A DNA stretch of 64,000 nt from Nicotiana tabacum (GCF_000715075.1 NC_134095.1:13582222-13646221); one strand, 5' to 3'. Shown: positions 21,695-34,612, counted from the first letter of the stretch. A program made the numbers and translations. The notes: generated by a model not told the origin, from the letters alone.

Positions 21695-23400
21695 AAATAG
21701 TTTTCTGTAAATCGTATTGTATTTGCAGCTTATTACTGAATACATCATGGTTTTACTCAACATTTGTTGTTTTTGAATACATGAATGTATTTTGTCTTTA
21801 AGGTGTTAATGAATGAAACCATACAGTCTTTAAGTTATGCTATTAATTCATATATTATGTTGTATTTATGTATTAATAATCATCCACATACTTCTATTAT
21901 GTATTTGTAAAGTTGTATTATGCTGATGCATATCCCTACTATATTCATCATAATTTAATGATTTTAAATCCCTATTATAATCCAACTATATTCTGCAATA
22001 TTTGAATGATAGGCAGTAGTGTATTCAATTGTATTTTACTGTATTTATTAAATTTCAATGATAGACAGTGTTGTATTAAATGTTCTCCTATATACATGTC
22101 TTGTTATATTCAGCATAATTCAATTGCATATAGATACAAAAAATATCATTCAAGCTATATTAAAAAGTCAAAATACCATATTTAATGTTAATCTAACTTG
22201 TATGTATTTTTGTTTTGTTGTATTTTAGTGTATTTAAATGATAGACAGCGTTATATTTTATATATTGTATTCATTGTATTTTACTGTATTTATTATATTT
22301 TCAGGCTTAGCTATGTTTAGTGATTATATTATGTTCTTATTCCTAATATCTGTATTCTACTGTATTTATGTATTAGCATAATCTTCCACATAGTTTTATT
22401 TCAAGCTATATTAAAAAGTCAAAACACCATATTTTATGTTAATCTAACTTGTATGTATTTTTGTTTTACCGGGTTTCAGTGTATTTAAATGACATACAAT
22501 ATTGTATTAACTATGTATTTTTGTTTACTGTATTTCGGTGTATTTAAATGATAAATAGTGTTGTATCATTATGTTGTATTCATTGTATTTTACTGTATTT
22601 ATTATATTTTCAAACTTAGCTATGTTCAGTGGTTATATTTTACTTTTTATTTCCAAACGTTTGTATTCTACTGTATTTATATATTAGTAAAATCATCCAC
22701 ATAGTTTTATTTCAAGTTATATAAAAAAGTCAAAACACCATATTTTATGTTAATCTAACTTGTATGTATTTTTATTTTACTGGATTTCAATATATTTAAA
22801 TGACAGACAGTGTTGTATTAACTGCATGTTTTTCTTTTACTGTGTTTTAGTATATTTAAATGATAGATAGTGTTGTATTCATTGCATTTTTCTGTATTTA
22901 TTATATTTTTAGACTTAGCTATGTTCAGTGATTATATTCTATTTTTTATTTCCAAACATTTGTATTCTACTGTATTTATGTATTAGTATGATCTTCCACA
23001 TAGTTGTATTATTTTTTCAGCAGTTTTTTTTGGAATTGAATTACATAGGTATACAATTTTTTGGTTAAACTTGCCATCTATTGTTATGTGTACCATTTCC
23101 AAGCAGAATCTCGAACAGTATCAGTGAAAAAAAATTATCGAACGATACCAGGGAAAAAAAGGGGTGAAACTATGAAGGTGGCTCTATTTTTTGTGTTTGC
23201 CGTTTTGCAAAATCTACTCATAAATTGGATTGCTAATATTGCGTGTTTTAATGGTATTTGTTGAGTTATATTAGGAGTATATCACATTAATTGATTCACT
23301 TTCCATTATTAAACAGTCGGAGAGATATATTTTTACGTTGATTTCCGTTACTGTATTCGTAAATACATAGCGCGAATATATCTGAAAACATAAAGGTACA
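21695..23400. repeat. AT-rich degenerate repeat region
   Basis: Reiterations of 'ctgtatttatgtatta' and 'tgtattcattgtatttt' fill the stretch. A longer unit with 'aaaaagtcaaaacaccatat' and 'gttaatctaacttgtatg' recurs at about 22162, 22413 and 22723. No gene is seen. Confidence 0.7.
23396..23400. other. Left target-site duplication of element D
   Basis: GTACA, matched by GTACA at 36694-36698 directly after the other end of D. Confidence 0.92.
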
Positions 23401-24009
23401 TGTCACGACCCTAAACTCAACCCGATCATGATGACGCCTCTCGTGAAGACAAGGCCAGCTGACTCACTTCCAATACACTTTAAGCAATTAAAATAATAAT
23501 TACTAAGTTTTTAATCAAAAATAAAATCCCAAAATAAGCAATTAACAGTATAATTTGCAGAAATAAAAGCAAACACAGCCCGACATCGGAGTGTCACCAG
23601 TCATGAGCATCTAAAACAATACTACCAGTCTGGAAGTCTACTCCACTACTAAATAACTGAATCAGAAAAGAAATAAGATAGAGGGAGGTTGCACTGGGCT
23701 GCGAATCGCCAAGCAGCTACCTAATAAACCTCCGAAGATCTGCTGGAACTGTCAACCCTCAGTAACATGACCTGTAGCGTCCGAATCTGCACACAGAGGT
23801 GCATGGAGTAAAGTGAGTGCTTCCAACTCAGTAAGAAATAAGAATAAATGAAGACTGAACGATAAAAAATCACGTTAAACACAACATTTAGCTATCAGAG
23901 GCATAACAAAATCAGTAACACAATTTAACAATGAAATCTCATAAAAAACCTTTTTAAGCAGTCAACAATAGATAGGAAAAACAACTAGGAATGGTAAACA
24001 CATAAGAAC

Positions 24010-24370
24010 AGCCCCTCGGGCACAATAACATCAAATCAGCCCCTCGGGCAATATCATAGAACAATACCGTCCCCTCGGGCTATATCTCATGTCACAATGG
24101 GTACCCGCGCTCACTGGGGGTGTGCAGACTCCTGGAGGGGCCCCTTACGGCCCAAACGCAATATCAAGCCATCTCGTGGCATCATAAACAGGCTCTCGGC
24201 CTCATATTAATATCTAGCCACCTCGTGGCGTACAATCTCAGGCCCTCGGCCTCATTATCAAAATTAGTGTATCACTGTTGCGGTGTGCAGCTCGACCCAA
24301 AAGTATCCTCACAATACAGGCCCTCGGCCTTACTCAGTCAGCATCTCATATGCCCTTTGGGCAATAGTAA
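24010..24370 (-). repeat. Hairpin array in D 3' LTR
   Basis: A run of short inverted repeats around CTC or TTT loops: GCCC-CTC-GGGC (twice), GCCAC-CTC-GTGGC, AGGCC-CTC-GGCCT and TGCCC-TTT-GGGCA, plus looser members. The arms change on both sides together. The 5' LTR copy is at 34686-35033. Confidence 0.8.
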
Positions 24371-25270
24371 AAATAGGCAGCTCAGCTCAAAATATGTTTA
24401 AAACATCATTTAAGGTTTCTAAAATAAATTAACATAGCTGAGTTTTGAAAACATTGAAAGATCTGGCATGACTGAGCACAAGTATGAAATCAAATGTGAG
24501 AAAAATATCATTAACGATCCCCTAAGGGTTCAAAACTGTTGGCACGAAGCCCAAATATGACGTTTAGCCCAAAGTATATTAATATCAAACAATTAGCTAC
24601 CAAATATACAAAAAAAAAGTCATTCGGGATTGACTAAGTTACAATCCCCAACAGTGCACAACCCCACGCTCGTCATCTAGCGTGTGCTTCATCTCAACAT
24701 AGCCGAACGTTGTATAATCCGGGGTTTCATACCTCAGAACAACATTTAAAATCATTACTCACCACGAACTAGCCCGAAAAGCTACTCTGCAACATGCTTG
24801 TCTCTCGAACCAACTTTCGAGTGCTCCAAATCTATCAAGTTCAGATTTTTATCATCAAATTATGCTAAACGAATGAATTCCAATTGAAAAACATCGATTT
24901 TAAGCACAAAACCCGAAATCAGTCAAAACCTGACCCCCGGGCCCACATCCCAAAACTAGACAAACTTTATACCAAAATGTTCTTCATCATCTCATGAGTC
25001 CGTACATATAAAGAACTCGAAAATCGGAGTTCGTTTGACCCCTCAAATCATCCCTAGAAGGTCTCATAATCTCAAGCCCTAACTCCACCTTTTTTCTACT
25101 GATTTTCATGAATTAAACACTGATATTTTGTTCCTTAATCACAAATAATCGAGTTTTAGGGTCCAAAATCCTTACCTCAATGAAGAACAATGATTTCCTC
25201 TCTTCAAAATCACCTCAAAGTTCTTTTCCCGTTCAAAAATGGTGTAAAAGAGTTTAATGGTCGCGGAGGG

Positions 25271-25360
25271 TTTATTTAAATACTGCTCATGCGTTTTACT
25301 GTTCACCCAAGCACTGTTCACCCGAGTTACTGTTCACACGAGTATTGTTCATGCTGCTGT
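25271..25360 (-). promoter_or_regulatory. Core promoter candidate of D LTR with short repeat array
   Basis: On the - strand, about four copies of an 18-bp word ('actgttcacccgagt' on the + strand) lie directly upstream of a TATTTAAATAAA stretch. The 5' LTR has the same word with a different set of variants near 35960-36018. Confidence 0.5.
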
Positions 25361-26043
25361 GAAAAATGCAGCAGCTTTTCTTCTAGTCTAAATTGATCCG
25401 TTAACCTTTCGAGATCCACCAGAGGCCCTCAGAAATCTCAACAAATATACTAACATGTCCCATAACATCATTCGAACTTAGTCGAGCCTTCGAAACACCA
25501 AAAACAACATCAAAACATCAAAATCACATCAAATTCAAGCCTATGAACTTTGAAATTCCTAAATTCCACCAACGACACAGAAACTATCCAAAACAACTCC
25601 GATTGACCTGAAATTTTGCAGACATATCCAAAATGACATTACGAACCTGTTCCAACTGCTGAAATTCCATTCCGACCCCGATAGCCTATTTTCCACTACC
25701 GACCGGAAATCGCCAAAAATTAACTTTCGCTAATTCAAGCTTAATTCTACATCGGACATCACAAAAATATTCTGGACACACTCCTAAGTCCCAAATCACC
25801 TAACGAAGCTATCCGAGCCATAAAATCAGCATTCCAAGTTCGTTTACCAATAAGTCAACTCTCAGTTGACCTTTCTAACTCTAAAGCTACTTTTAGAGAC
25901 TAAGTGTCTCAAACCTTACCAAAACCATTCCGGATTCGATCTGACCATCCCCATACCACATAACATGGATAAACAAAGCCTAAAGAAGCAGAAATGGAAA
26001 AAACGGAGCGGTAACTCATGAGACGATTGGCCGGGTCGTCACA

Positions 26044-26056
26044 TCCTCCCCAACTT
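26044..26056 (-). other. Polypurine tract (element D)
   Basis: On the - strand it reads AAGTTGGGGAGGA, immediately before TGTGACGACC. It overlaps the end of the chromodomain frame (FEDERLFKLGRM). Confidence 0.88.
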
Positions 26057-26059
26057 AAA

Positions 26060-26639
26060 CAAACGTTCGTCCTCGAACGAGTCAAGAAACATACCTAAAG
26101 CCTCAAACAGGTGAGGATATCTTCTCTGCATATCCCGCTCGGTCTCCCAGGTAGCCTCCTCCACGGGCCGACCTCTCTACTGCACTTTTACTGAAGCTAT
26201 ATCCTTTGACCTTAACTTTCGAACCTGACGCTCCAAAATAGCTGCTGGCTCCACATCATAATTCAAGTCACCATCCAGCTGAACCGTGCTGAAATCTAGA
26301 ACATGAGACAGATCCCCAATATACTTCCGGAGCATAGAAACATGAAATACCGGATGCACACTCGATAAGCTGGGTGGCAAAGCAAGCTCATAAGCCACCT
26401 TCCCAATCCTCCTAAGCACCTCAAAAGGCCTAATGAACCGAGGACTCAATTTGCCCTTCTTCCCAAATCTCATAACACCCTTCATGGGTGAAACCTTCAA
26501 CAGAACCTTCTCACCAACCATGTAGGACATATCCCGAACCTTCCTGTCAGCATAACTCTTTTGTCTCGACTGCGCTGTATGAAGCCTTACCTGAATCACC
26601 TTTACCTTGTCTAAAGCATCCTGCACCAAGTCTGTCCCC
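26060..26639 (-). pseudogene. integrase C-terminus and chromodomain of element D
   Basis: The frame reads the GPY-type region ([35 protein letters not shown]) and then the chromodomain ([20 protein letters not shown], a TAG for TGG, RGRPVEEATWETERDMQRRY, PHLF). Chromodomains of this clade are thought to guide insertion to heterochromatin. One stop codon (about 26177) lies inside it. Confidence 0.9.
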
Positions 26640-27560
26640 AATAGCCTAGCCTCACCGGGCTCGAACCAACCAACTGGAGATCTACACTATCTCCCATACA
26701 AAGCCTCATGTAGAGCCATCTGAATACTCGACTGGTAGATGTTGTTGTAAGCAAACTCTGCAAGCAGTAGAAACTGATCCCATGACCCTCCGAAATCAAT
26801 AACACAAGCATGCAACTTGTCCTCCAATATCTAAATAGTGTGCTCAGACTGACCGTCCGTCTGAGGGTGAAAAGCTATGTTCAACTCAACCCGAGTGCCT
26901 AACTCTCGCTGCACAGACCTCCAAAACTGCAAAGTGAATTGAGTGCCCCTATCTGAAATGATGGAACCCGGGACACCATGCAACCGAACAATCTCTTGAA
27001 TATAGATCTCTGCCAACTGCTCTGAAGAATAGGTAGTACACACAGAAATGAAGTGCGCGGACTTGGTCAGTCGATCCACAATCACCCAAATAACATTGAA
27101 CTTCCTCAAAGTCCGTGGAAGTCCAACTACAAAGTCCATAGTGATACTCTCCCACTTCCACTCTGGAATATCCATCCGCTGAAGCAAGCCACCCGGTCTC
27201 TGATGCTCATATTTCCCTTGCTGAAAATTGAGACATCGAGCCACAAATTCCACAATGTCTTTTTTCATTCTTCTCCACCAATAGTGCTGCCTCAAATCCT
27301 GATACATCTTCGCGGCACCCAGATAAATGAAATACCGCGAGCTATGGGCCTCCTCCAGAATCAACTCCCGAAGCCTATCTACATTGGGCACACAAATCCA
27401 GCCCTGCATCCTCAACACCCCATCATCGCCAATGGTCACATCTCTAGCATCATTTTGCTTAACTCTATCCTTTAGGACAAGCAAATAAGGATCATCATAC
27501 TGGCTCCCTGATCTGATCATATAAGGAAGACCGAGAAACCACACAAGCCAACACCCGACT
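26640..27560 (-). pseudogene. integrase zinc finger and core of element D
   Basis: The zinc-binding region is damaged. In EEAHSSRYFIYLGAAKM the second His is Tyr, and in RCLNFQQGK the second Cys is Phe. The core retains all three acidic residues: MDFVVGLP, ISDRGTQFT and TDGQSEHTI, with 35 residues between the second Asp and the Glu. A TAG ends the open segment at 26831, and another stop lies near 26690. The frame differs from RT/RNase H, so a frameshift lies near 27560-27760. Confidence 0.92.
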
Positions 27561-27599
27561 GGGCTCCGAAATATCCAACCTCACGAACCGATTGGCCAA

Positions 27600-28229
27600 G
27601 GCCTAAACAGCAACTGCAAGAGGTCTCTCCCCAACTGGAATATATGTCAGACTCCCCATACTCACTGCCTTTCGGCTCAGAGCATCGGCCACCACATTGG
27701 CCTTCCCCGGATGGTACAATATAGTGATATCATAATCCTTAAGCAACTCCAACCACCTCCGCTACCTCAAATTGAGATCCTTCTGTTTGAACAAGTGATG
27801 GAGGCTGCGATGATCAGTTAACACCTCATAAGACACACCATACAAGTAATGCCTCCAAATCTTTAACGCGTAAACTATGGCAGCCAATTCCAAATCATGA
27901 ACGGGGTAGTTCTTCTCATAGGACTTCAACTGACGAGAAGCATAAGCAATAACTCTACCCTCTTGCATCAATACACAACCAATACCGACCCTCGAAGCAT
28001 CACAATACATGGTATATGAACTTGAAGCTGACAGCAAAACTAACACTGGAGTTGTGGTCAAAGCTGTCTTGAGCTTCTGAAAGCTCTCCTCACACTCATC
28101 CGACCATACAAATGAAGCACCCTTCTGAGTCAACTTGGTCAAGGGCGATGCCATAGATGAGAATCCCTGAACAAACCGGTGATAATAACCCGCCAAACCA
28201 AGAAAGCTGCGAATTTCTGTGGTTGAGGA
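27600..28229 (-). pseudogene. RNase H of element D
   Basis: After the RT connection ([20 protein letters not shown]), the RNase H domain shows [38 protein letters not shown] and [12 protein letters not shown]. These supply the Asp, Glu and Asp of the active site. It would remove RNA from RNA:DNA hybrids. A TAG at 27762 and the following DALSRK-like tail mark its end. Confidence 0.92.
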
Positions 28230-28850
28230 TCATCTGGGCCAACTCTGAACATCCTCTATCTTCTTTCGATCAACCTGAATACCCTCACTAGACACCACGT
28301 GTCCTACGAATGCCACTGAACTGAGCCAAAACTCATACTTGGAGAACTTTTCATAAAGCTTCTCTTGCCTCAATCTCTGCAACACAACCCTCAAATGCTC
28401 CGCATGCTCCTCCTGACTATGCAAATATACCAAAATATCATCAATGACGACTATGACAAACGAGTCAAGATAAGGACAGAACACGCTATACATCAAATGC
28501 ATGAACGCTACTGGGGCATTAGTCAACCCAAAAGACATCACCAAGAACTCATAATGACCATATTAGGTCCTGAAAGCTGTCTTGAGATTATCCAAGTCCC
28601 TGATCTTCAACTGGTGATAGCCTGAACGGAGATCAAACTTGGAGAACACTCTCGCTCCCTGAAGCTGGTTGGATAAATTGTCAATGCGAGGCAAATGGTA
28701 CTTGTTCTTTACTGCTACCTTGCTCAATTGCCTATAATCAATGCACATTCTCATAGTTCCATCCTTCTTCTTCTTCATAAATAGAACCGGTACGCCCCAA
28801 GGCGACACACTAGGCCGATTGAACCCCTTATCAAGGAGTTCCTGAAGCTT
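28230..28850 (-). pseudogene. reverse transcriptase of element D
   Basis: The same frame continues from protease. Landmarks are [55 protein letters not shown] and the palm [16 protein letters not shown], with the catalytic Asp pair intact. A TAA interrupts it between FRT and YGHYEF, and a TAG lies near 28230. It is a full-length RT domain in the usual order. Confidence 0.93.
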
Positions 28851-29460
28851 CTACTTTAACTCCTTCAGCTCCGCTGGTGCCATACGGTACCGCAGAATAG
28901 AAATGGGCTGAGTGTCCGGTACCAGGTTAATACCAAAATCAATGTCCCTGTCCGGTGGCATGCCTGGCAGGTCTGCAGGTAACACATCGGGAAAATCTCT
29001 TACAACTGGAACAGAATCAATACTGAGAGTCTCAGCTCCGACATCCCTCACAAAGTCTAGATACGAAAGACATCCCTTCCCAACCATACGATGGGCCTTC
29101 AAGATGGAGATTACCCTACTAGGAACATAATCAGTCAAGCCTCGCCACTCAATTCGTGGCACACCCGGTATAGTCAATGTGACTGTCTTGGCATAACAGT
29201 CCAGAATAGCATGACACGGAGATAGCCAATCCATGCCCAAAATAACATCGAAATCCACTATACACAATAATAATAGATCTACACGGGTCTCCAAACCCCC
29301 AATAGTCACCACACACGACCGGTACACACGGTCTGCAACAACAGTATCGCCCACCGGGGTAGATACATGAACAAGAGAAAATAGAGACTCACGGGGTGCA
29401 CCCAAATAACAAGCAAAGTATGATGGCACATAAGAAAAGGTGGAACCGGGATCAAATAAT
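28851..29460 (-). pseudogene. protease of element D
   Basis: The active-site DPGSTFSYVPSYFA lies at about 29450, and VDFDVILGMDWLSPCHA follows. The tail PPDRDIDFGINLVPDTQP leads into RT. It is closely similar in layout to C's protease and keeps a full open stretch of about 190 codons after the active site. Confidence 0.92.
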
Positions 29461-29479
29461 AAAGAGACATCTCTGTGGC

Positions 29480-31060
29480 AGACTAAAACAATATGTATAA
29501 TGACAACATCAGAAGCAATAACATCGGGTCTGGCTGGAAGTGATAGAAACGGGCCTAACCGCCACCAGATCGACCTCCCTCTCTAGGGTGACCCCTAGCT
29601 GACTGACCTCCATCCCTAACTGGCTGAGCGGGTGGTGATGAAGCAACTGGCGCTGAAGACGATGACTGACCCCTCTACTAAGATGAATTTGCGAGACGAC
29701 AGAGGGCACTGCCTCCATATATGACCCATCTCTCTGCACTCATAACAACTCCCAGGTGCTGGAGAAGGGTACTGAAGGGAACCCCTCGCACCAGAGTGAC
29801 TAGCATATGCACCTGGCGTAGAGTAGCCCTAAACTGATGCAGCACGGGACAAACTCTGAGCTGAAAGGGTACTAAGTGATGACTGGCCTTGCTGAGAACT
29901 GTGATAACCATGACCCAACGATGCCCCACGATAACCTGGGCGAGCTGGCTGAGCCTGCCTGAATGGACGGCCTCTGCCGTGCTAAAACTAACCTCTCGAT
30001 GGAGCACCACTATAACTACCAGATCCTCGAGGCCACTTGGCCTCCCTCTCTTCTCGCTCCTGGAGACGAACAGACTCAATCTCACGGGCAATATCCATAA
30101 CCTCCTCGAACGTAGCACCAGTCACCCTTTCCCTAGTCATAAGAATGTGAAGCTGATAAGTGAGGCCATCAACAAACCTCATAATCCCCTCTCTATCTAT
30201 CGGGACCAACCAAATCGCATGACGAGCTAACTCAGAAAACCTTATCTCGTAATGCGTCATAGTCATCTCTCCCTAATGCAACTACTTAAATTCCTTATGC
30301 AGCTGCTCCCTGCGATACTACGACACATACTTCTCTAGAAAGAGAACGGAGAACTGCTGCTAGGTAAGAGGTGCTGCACCAATAGGCCTATGCCTCTCAA
30401 ATGCCTCCGATCAAGTGAAGGCAGCTCCAAAAAACTGATAAGTAGTGAAAGCGACCCCACTGGTCTCCAGAATACTTGTTGTATGAAGCATCCTCTGACA
30501 CTTATCTAAGAAACCTTGGGCATCCTCACCCTCTGCACCACTGAAGGTCGGAGGCTGAAGTCTACCAAACCTCTCCAACCTGCGTTGCTCGTCCTCTAGC
30601 ATAGTAGGAACTACATAATACTGATCAGCTGCAACCGGCTCGGCTGGATGTGCCTCCGGTGTCTGCACTCCCTGAACCACCAGATCAGGTGTGCGGGTGG
30701 TGGGATTCTGAGAGCCTCCCCTACTTGAGAAGTGGTTGCGACAGTAGAAACCGTGACCGCCTGAGCAAGACTCATACATACGGTCAATATCTGGGCCAAA
30801 GTCTCCTGAAGACCCAGAATCACAATGGGTACAGTTGGTGCCTGAGCGGGTGCTGCTGGAGCGTCCATGGCCGGGACCTGATCCTGAACTGGGGTGGCTG
30901 GTGGATTTGCAGGTGCTGCCCCAGCTGCTGTGTGGGTTTCACCTTTGCCCCTACCATGGCCTCGATCGCATCATCAGCCTCTAGTGGCTCCAGCTGATGG
31001 TATTGGTGGTCGTCTATCCTGACCGGTAGCGCATGTACTCACATCTGTGAGGGAATAGAA
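29480..31060 (-). pseudogene. gag of element D
   Basis: The N-terminal part is rich in Pro/Ala/Gln (MDAPAAPAQAPTVPIVILG). The capsid region shows RLQPPTFSGAEGEDAQGFLD, then MTMTHYEIRFSELARHA and ATFEEVMDIAREIESVRLQE. A CCHC knuckle CYECREMGHIWRQC lies at about 29730. The frame is broken by several stops and at least two shifts. The exact start is unclear. Confidence 0.85.
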
Positions 31061-31152
31061 TAACAAAAGTTTAGTTCTCAGATCAACAAATTCGCACGAT
31101 CCGTGAGACTCTACTAAACCTTCTCATGACTCGTAAGTCCTATGTAACCTAG

Positions 31153-31164
31153 GCTCTAATACCA
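31153..31164 (-). other. Primer-binding site (element D)
   Basis: On the - strand it reads TGGTATTAGAGC, a one-base variant of the tRNA-iMet site, three bases inside the 5' LTR end. Confidence 0.85.
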
Positions 31165-31704
31165 AATTGTCATGACCCTAAACCTAACCCAGTCGTGATG
31201 GTGCCTCTCGTGAAGACAAGGCCAACCGACTCACTTCTAATTCACTTTAAGCAATTAAAATAATAACTACTAAGTCTTTAATCAGAAATAAAATCCCAAA
31301 ATAAGCATTTAGCAGTATAATTTGCGGAAATAAAAGCCAACATAGCCCGACATCGGGGTGTCACCAGTCATGAGCATCTAAAACAATACTACCCGTCTGA
31401 AAGTCTACTCCAATACTAAAGAACTAAATCAAAAAAAAATAAGATAGAGGGAGGTCGCACTGGGTTTCGAATCTCCAAGCAGCTACCTAGTAAACTTCCG
31501 AAGATCTACTGGAACTGTCAACCCTCAGTAGTAGGACCTGTAGCTCCCGAATCTGCACACAGAGGTGCAGGGAGTAAAGTGAGTACTTCCAACTCAGTGA
31601 GTAATAAGAATAAATGAAGACTGAATGATAAAAAAGCACGTTAAACACACATTTAGCTATCAGAGGCATCACAAAATCAGTAACACAATTTAACAATGAA
31701 ATCT

Positions 31705-31709
31705 CAAAA
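31705..31709. other. Left duplication of solo LTR E
   Basis: CAAAA here against CATAA at 34613-34617. The uninterrupted 3' LTR of D reads CATAA at this site, so the left copy has one later mutation. Confidence 0.8.
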
Positions 31710-32393
31710 TGTGATGACTCGGCCGGTCGTCTTAAGAATTTACACCCCGATCCCCTATTAACTGCTTTCCCTAAGTTTAATTCTGCTATTTTTGATTTTC
31801 CGGGATGTTCGGTTTTGAGTTTTAGAGAGTTTTGGGACACTTAGTCCCTAAATGAGAGCTTAAGTGTTGAAAAGTTGACCGTAGTCGGAACTATGTAAAG
31901 ATGGCCTCGGAATGGAAATTCGATGGTTCCGTTAGCTCGGTTAGGTGATTTTGGGCTTAGGGGCATGCTCGGATTGTATTTTGGAGGTCTGTAGCTATTA
32001 GGCTTGAAATGCCGAAAGTTGAATTTTTGAAGTTTCCGGTTCGATAGTGAGATTTTGATCCGAGGGTCGGAATGGAATTCCGGAAGTTGGAGTAGCTCTG
32101 TAGTATTGAATGTGACGTGTGTGCAAAATTTCAAGTCATTCAGGTGAGGTTTGATAGACTTTTTGATCGAAAGCGTATTTTTAGAGTTTTTGGAATTCTT
32201 AGGCTTGAATCCGATGAAAAATAGGTGTTTTGATGTTGTTTTGAGCGTTCCGAAGGTTGGAACAAGTTTGAATGATGTTTTAGGATTGGTTGGCAGGTTT
32301 GGTTGATGTCCCGGGGGCCTCGGGATGATTTCGGATGGTTGACGGAAAGATTTTGGAATTAAAGTTGCAGTTTCAGCTACTGGTTTGTCATAA

Positions 32394-32635
32394 CTGCACC
32401 TGCGGTTTGGGTTCTGTAGGTGCGGTGCCACAGAAGCGGCTCAGTAGTCGTAGAAGCGGAAGTGAGGAAGGGGCCAGAGTCTGCAGATGCGGCCAGGTAA
32501 CCGCAAAAGCGGCACCGCATCTACGGTAATGTAGTCGCAGGTGCGGAAAGTCCTCCTTAAGTGAGAAGTCGCAGATGCAACCTTTGGTCCGCAAAAGTGG
32601 TACCGCAGATGTGGTCCCTTGACCGCAGATGCTGA
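32394..32635 (+). repeat. Word array in solo LTR E
   Basis: Reiterated 'gcaggtgcgg', 'ccgcagatgcgg' and 'agaagcggc' words occupy the position that GCGCGGCCGCG words occupy in C. A weak TATA-like 'aaatatgaaattt' follows at about 32648. Confidence 0.65.
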
Positions 32636-33567
32636 AACAACTGGGCAGAAATATGAAATTTCGAGGGTTTAGTTTCAAAAGTTGGAAATTCGATTTGGAG
32701 CTCGGGAGAGGGCGATTTTGAGAGGAAATTGAAGAGGAGATCATTGGGTAACGATTCTTTAACCCTTTCTAGTTATATTCCATCAATCTATAGTTAGTTT
32801 CATCATTTAATTTCGGATTGGAGATGAAAATTAGGGAAAAGTTGAAAGAAAGTTCTTAGACCTAGAATTTGACTTTTGATTGGGAATTTGACCTTAGATT
32901 TGGATAATTTTGGTATACATGAACCCATGATAGCGTGAGGATTCTGAAAATATAAATTTTACCTGATTCCAAGACGTGGGCCTGAGGGGCATTTTGGTTA
33001 TTTTACATAATTTCGCGTATTAGCTTAGAAATTAATTGTAGAATCAGTTACTTGAAGTGTTATTGACATTATGCGATTGAATTGAATAGATTTGGGCCAT
33101 TTGGAGTCGAGTACTCGTGGCAAAAGCGTGGTTTTGGGTTGATTCTGAACCGGTTCGAGGTAAGTGGCTTGTCTAACCTTGTGTGAGGGACTTTCCCTTA
33201 GGATTGGTATTGTGATAATTGAAATGCCTTGTACGTGAGGTGACGAGTGCGTACTTGTGCTAATTGTTGAAAATTCGGTTTTCATTAAATAACTTTAATT
33301 GTGCTTTCCCTTCTATTTATTCTACTTGCACTTTTAAACCTGCTGTTAGTTAGAGAAGCATGTCTAATTGACTTAATTGCATTATTTGCTTTAACTGCCT
33401 TATTTGTATTACGTGAAGCATGCTAGGTTAGAATTGTATGTGTTACCTTGTTATGAAGTTGAGTTTATTTGAGTATTCCCTATGCCATTATTGTGTGTTT
33501 TACTTTGGGACTACGGGACAACATCCTGGGAGATCCCCTATACGCATTTACAATTTGAGTTGAAGTG

Positions 33568-33955
33568 CGGGATACCAAGAGATCCCTATCATACATTGAG
33601 GATACCAAGAGATCCTCGGGATACGAAGAGATCCCTAGCATATATTGAGGATACCGAGAGATCCTCGGGATACTAAGAGATCCCTATCATACATTGAGGA
33701 TACTAAGAGATTCTCGGGATACTAAGAGATCCCTAGCATATATTGAGTATACCGAGAGATCCCTATCATACATTGAGGATACCAAGAGATCCTCGGGATA
33801 CTAAGAGATCCTTAGCATATATTGAGGATACCAAGAGATACTCGGGATACCAAGAGATCCCTAACATACATTGAGGATACTGAGAGATCCTAGGGATACC
33901 AAGAGATCCCTGGCATATATTAAGGGTACTAAGAGATCCTCGGGATACTGAGATA
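33568..33955 (+). repeat. 49-bp minisatellite in solo LTR E
   Basis: Units 'gataccaagagatcctcggg' plus 'atacgaagagatccctagca' plus 'tatattgag' begin at 33601, 33650 and 33699, a half-unit at 33748, then 33778, 33827 and 33876. Inside each, ATCC-TCG-GGAT and GGGAT...ATCCC can pair. Confidence 0.88.
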
Positions 33956-34612
33956 TCCCCGGTTACTTCCTTGTGATTGTTTTGCCTCTGTTTCAGTTAT
34001 TGAATTCCTTGTTTTCCTGTATTAAATTCGTATTGTTAACTTTCAACTATACTGCTTATCTTATACTGTCATACCCTTTATTTTTATTTTACCTCAGTAG
34101 GGCCCTGACCTTCCTAATCACTACCCGACCGGGGTTAGGCTTGGCACTTACTGAGTACCACTATTGTGTACTCATGCCCTTTCTGTGCATCTTTTTCATG
34201 TGCAGATCTAGGTACTTTCACTCTGTCTTATCATCCTTGAGGCGAGGCACTTCGGTAGAGACTTCGAGGTATATCTGCCGCGTCCGCAGACCGAGGAGTC
34301 CCTTTCTATCTTTCTGTGATAGTATAGCCCTTTAGTATTCCCCTTTTGTTAGACATTGCTGGAGTTAGAGCTTTTTATGTATCTGATAGCTTGTGATTCA
34401 TGGGTTTCCGGGTTTTGGGAAAGTATATTGGTTTTAAGAATTAATATTGTGTATGCCGAGCGACACTTTTAAACGCTGTTTTATTACTTTATTTCTGTAT
34501 TAAATTCTTTTCTTCTGCAAATTTGGTTTATCTTCCACATATTAGGCTTATCTAGTCGTAGAGACTAGGTGCCATCACGATGATTCACGGAGGGCGAACC
34601 GGGGTCGTGACA

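Larger units (their letters stand above)
23401..26043 (-). repeat. 3' LTR of element D (2643 bp)
   Basis: On the + strand it runs from TGTCACGACC to GGGTCGTCACA. It includes a hairpin array (24010-24370) and a short repeat array next to a TATA-like stretch (25271-25360). Confidence 0.93.
31710..34612 (+). repeat. Solo LTR E (chromovirus, 2903 bp)
   Basis: It starts TGTGATGACTCGGCCGGTCG and ends GGGGTCGTGACA, with a 5-bp duplication on both sides and no internal region. This is the product of recombination between the two LTRs of an inserted element. It contains a CpG-rich word array (32394-32635) and a 49-bp minisatellite (33568-33955). ORFs within it are chance. Confidence 0.93.

Noticed and set aside
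23061..23264. 67-codon ORF with a basic stretch and a hydrophobic segment
   Set aside because: It is in AT-rich relic sequence with no motif or flanking exons, and is most likely chance.
31841..32744. Minus-strand ORFs of 196 and 118 codons
   Set aside because: They lie within solo LTR E, have no domain, and overlap the LTR word array.
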